DNA from: Terana coerulea
Lineage: Eukaryota; Basidiomycota; Agaricomycetes; Polyporales; Phanerochaetaceae
Assembly (NCBI GenBank): GCA_024811115.1
Contig: JAKOGH010000023.1
Coordinates: 1-35,637 of the forward strand
Direction of reading: 5' to 3'
DNA length: 35,637 bases
The notes below the pieces were generated by a model. That model was not told the DNA's origin and searched no databases. It saw only the letters and a list, made by a program, of their open reading frames with translations. The position numbers and the translations under genes were made by a program. This document shows positions 33,002-35,637 of this stretch, in pieces. Positions within the stretch are counted from its first letter, which is position 1. Each line of letters starts with the position of its first letter.

Positions 33002-34263
33002 ATGGGCGCCTTCTCTTCCGACAGTCATGGTGGTGCACTAAACGGATTGGCCTTCCTGACGGGTGTATCCAAGCTCATAGGAGTCGCTTTCCTTGGCATT
33101 TTATTCGGCATGACCCTTTACCGTGGCACGACGCGACGACTACGCCTGGAGCAACGAGTGTTACTCGATGGAATAGAAGGAACTCAGAAGGAAGTACAAC
33201 ATGCTCGGAGCCTTTACGCCACAGAGCGCGAAACAAACAAGGTAAGTCGTCTACGTTGTTGCAAAGTAGGGTGTTGCTGATCCGTGAGGTTAGGAGCTGA
33301 AACTTCGGGCTCAGGCGGCAGAAGACGCGAAAGAGTCGGCCGACAAGGCCTGCAGCAGCGCGGACCACCGCCTTCGAAAAGCCAAGCGTACTGCGGAGCG
33401 GATGGTCCTCAATGTGCAGCACGAGTATGACACCCTACGGTCTGAGGCAATGGCAACGACCGCGGGCACGAGGAACAGGGTTGGCGAACTTTTAGTGAGT
33501 TTAATGGTACCCAACACACGAAGCTATCGCTCATCGGAAACATATTTAGCGCCAGCAATCAACCTTGGCAGAGCAGCTCAAGACGACACGAGAGGAGCTT
33601 CAGATGGCGAGGACGCAGACACAGGCTCAGCGGACCTGCCATGAAACGGAAATGTCTCGTGCTAAAGCGACCATAGATTCTTTGCACACGCAGCTCGCTC
33701 GCTCCAAAGGCGAGGCGCGAGGCTCGTCCGAGGTCCAAATCAAGCAGATCGATGATTTGCAAGACGAACTGCGCCGGCTGAGAGAGGACCACTGTAAGCT
33801 TTTAGAGGACCCGAAATGTGAGAAGTGCGAGCTGTCAGAGGTGGCACATGTCTACGACGAAAATCCTGGAATCGACACCACCGCGCATATCACGCCACAT
33901 TCGGAAAACATCAGCGCTCTCCTAGCCGACAGGCAAGCCGCCGACACACATCTGGAGGACCTTTCGAAGTCAACATTGGCCCTAGTACAAGCATACAAGG
34001 ATCTTCAGGTCGACAGGGACCGCCTGCTTGCTCAACTTCGAGGTCTTCGAAGCATCTGTGCCCACTGCCGCTCGCCTACGCCTGGGCTTCGCTTGCCTTT
34101 CGCCCAACCTTTCCTACGGTCTTACTACTCTCATTCGCCGTCTCCCACCCCTCCGAGTCGTCCACCTGGCCCAAAAGACACATCGCAGGGTCCCGGAGGG
34201 CTACCGAAAGAGTCAGAAGCCCTATCTACTGCTTGCTCCTTTCCAGACGTGTTTGTCTGCTAG
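33002..34263 (+). CDS. single-pass membrane protein with long coiled coil, function unknown
   Basis: Exons 33002-33241, 33294-33494 and 33550-34263 (all phase 0) give 384 aa. Residues about 14-40 (GLAFLTGVSKLIGVAFLGIL then FGMTLY) form a transmembrane helix or uncleaved signal anchor, followed by Arg-rich RGTTRRLRLEQR. From there to about residue 225 the sequence is charged and heptad-like (Glu/Lys/Arg/Gln/Leu-rich, for example LAEQLKTTREELQMARTQTQ), so a coiled coil is likely, with a CEKCELSE Cys pair and a second helical stretch to about residue 310. The C-terminus is Pro/Ser-rich. In the last ~75 codons a second frame also looks plausible, so the true C-terminus may differ. The family is not recognised; membrane tethering or scaffolding is only a guess. 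Confidence 0.65.
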
Positions 34264-34415
34264 TAGTGTAGAGAAGGGACTGGATAAATGCATCGTACCC
34301 TGGCTTTGTTTTGCAAGGTCTTCGAGAACATGCTTGGCTATATATATGTATAACTTGATGCCATTGAACTCGATGCGCGGCGCCGGGCGGCAGTGGCGAC
34401 GCGGCAAAACCCGAA
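34264..34415. other. 3' flank of the coiled-coil gene
   Basis: Short AT-richer stretch (TATATATATG near 34339) between the stop codon and the MITE; probably 3' UTR. Confidence 0.4.
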
Positions 34416-34576
34416 TACAGGGATAAACCGCTCCACGCACATTCCCGCTCTACGCACGTCCCCGCCAAAATATCGGCGCTTCACGGCGCTTGGAGGTGAA
34501 AACCAGTGATGCACCACCGTAAAATAGACGCCATGTGCGTAGAGCGGGAATGTGCGCAGAGCGGGTCATCCCTGTA
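34416..34576. mobile_element. MITE, 157 bp, 40-bp terminal inverted repeats, TA target duplication
   Basis: Left TIR 34418-34457 starts CAGGGATAAACCGCTCCACG and the right TIR 34535-34574 is its inverse with 4 mismatches in 40. Both ends are flanked by TA (34416-34417 and 34575-34576), the target duplication of Tc1/mariner-pogo-type elements. The 77-bp interior has no coding capacity, so the element is non-autonomous. Each TIR contains a doubled CCGCTCYACGCAC motif, perhaps two transposase sites. This is the only copy in the window. Confidence 0.85.
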
Positions 34577-35290
34577 GAACAAGCGCTAATCACGCATCAT
34601 GGTGGCGTTTGATGGCGTTCTGGTGACTCGTTCTGTCCGAGTCGTTCTAACTTCTAACCTCGCCGGGGTTCTGACTTCGGATTCTTCTATTTGAGCTCGA
34701 CAAGTTCAGATCCAACACTCTAGGATAATTGTTTGAATCCCAAACTCTGAACAGTGATGTTACGGAATACAGGAAGGTAAGAGATGGGCCGAACATCATT
34801 GGATCTAGTAGAGTACGTATACTGGTAAGTTCGGCGATGTTGAACAGAAGTTCTGAAGCAGGGTAGTATAGTGGCGGCACGGAACTTCCGAGTCTCTACC
34901 ACGGTAAGCGGTTATTCTAAGTTCTGTAGCTGTTTAATTGAACTGAATGGGACAGGTGTGTTCAGAGGATGACTTGGGACGATGACATCAAGGCTGGATC
35001 CCACATCCGAGTCGCACGAGGTGATGTCGCCAGTCTTTGTGAGACTTTATATTGAACGCTACTCTGTATATGGAAACTTTTTACAGTGCTCACTGGCTGC
35101 TGAAGTCGAGTTTACGTGAGATTCGATCTGTTCAGCTTCATCCAACTACCTGAGCTTGATAAAATCACAGGTGTGATACACTCTTATAGCCCCTCATGAT
35201 TACGTTTCTACAGAAGGCCTATATAAGCCTATATGCTCAGCTATAACACACACCAGAAGCTCTAAGCCACTGTACCCACGCGTCGCCCTG
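34577..35290. promoter_or_regulatory. intergenic region with TATA promoter for the right-edge gene
   Basis: TATATAAG at 35220-35227 lies 64 bp before the ATG at 35291, a good core-promoter arrangement. Further left is AT-richer sequence with a short inverted pair GTTCAGA/TCTGAAC (about 34704-34752). A long-terminal-repeat origin was considered but no matching second copy is in the window. Confidence 0.45.
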
Positions 35291-35637
35291 ATGCAACTGT
35301 CCAATGATATCTTCGCTCATTGGATTCGGCTGCGAGGCTACCTTGTACGGTGAGTGCTATATGATTAACCCACATTTATCCACTGTTGACGTTGTACCGG
35401 CCTCTCGTTGATCAGGGATATACTGCATAGTATTTCTGGTATTCATGGCGTTAATGCTTTCTCCGACACGCACTTCGGAATCACAGAAGTTCATCTTCTT
35501 TGCGAGCTGCTTCTTGTTCGCGTGCAGCCATGGCTCACTTTGCCACTGTGTTCAATACTTTCTATGGCACTCTGGTAACAAAGGAGCGCCTGGCTCAATG
35601 TGTTGCAGGCTGACTTACCTTGTCTTATAGGCTACAA
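35291..35637 (+). CDS. 5' end of an unrecognised gene, cut by the window edge
   Basis: Exon 1 35291-35349 (MQLSNDIFAHWIRLRGYLV), intron 35350-35415 (GTGAGT...GATCAG), exon 2 35416-35574, intron 35575-35630 (GTAACA, branch-like CTGAC/CTTAC, TTATAG), exon 3 from 35631. Phases agree across both introns. Exon 2 gives ILHSISGIHGVNAFSDTHFG and then a Leu-rich ELLLVRVQPWLTLPLCSILS. I recognise no family from about 75 residues. Consistent splicing plus the TATA element are the reasons to call it. Confidence 0.45.

Noticed and set aside
34900..35290. Possible LTR (TGTTCAGAGG... TATATAAG...)
   Set aside because: No second copy, target duplication, primer-binding site or Gag/Pol-like coding in the window; a gene promoter is the simpler reading.

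Overview
The window looks like nuclear DNA of a basidiomycete fungus, probably an Agaricomycete. Every convincing gene is split by short introns of about 45-80 nt (one of 130 nt) with GTRNGT donors and CTNAC-like branch sites. Codon use is GC-rich, and the families are eukaryotic: SAP30-type Sin3-binding protein, fungal chorismate synthase, GST. Nothing is bacterial, and I see no viral gene.

Layout. (1) 1-3165: two minus-strand genes, a secreted Ser/Ala-rich protein (323-1646) and a SAP30-like corepressor subunit (2275-3165). (2) 3273-28955: a large tandem duplication. The unit is about 11.85 kb: an intact six-exon chorismate synthase (ARO2) gene followed by a 9.86-kb block, here called R. 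The order is ARO2-1, R-1, ARO2-2, R-2, ARO2-3, so there are three intact ARO2 genes with the same predicted 407-aa protein and two nearly identical R blocks. By eye R-1 and R-2 differ by only about 3 substitutions and 6 small indels. ARO2-1 and ARO2-2 look identical, while ARO2-3 differs at 16 coding positions, all synonymous. (3) 28956-35637: single-copy flank with a conserved-looking protein carrying a one-base frameshift, a phi-like glutathione S-transferase, a membrane-anchored coiled-coil protein, a TA-flanked MITE, and the 5' end of an unrecognised gene that runs off the right edge.

The R block has no intact gene I recognise. It holds a decayed, intron-dense minus-strand gene (about 5960-9900 and 17811-21751), a four-fold degenerate repeat of about 160 bp, a 2x157-bp repeat, an 83-bp fold-back hairpin, an AT-richer island of about 1.1 kb, a 280-bp repeat whose two units keep the same hairpin stem with different loops, and a degenerate GC-rich array containing GTTGGACGAT.

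History, by inference. ARO2-2 is a hybrid: its 5' flank matches ARO2-3 and its body and 3' flank match ARO2-1. That is what unequal crossing-over between two older ARO2 paralogues flanking a single R would leave, and the crossover fits a window of about 140 bp in the promoter/5' UTR. An assembly artefact (dikaryon haplotypes, or a misplaced repeat) is the main alternative. Functionally the striking point is triplication, with protein identity kept, of the last shikimate-pathway enzyme. I find no other aromatic-pathway gene here, so this is a dosage locus at most, not a gene cluster.
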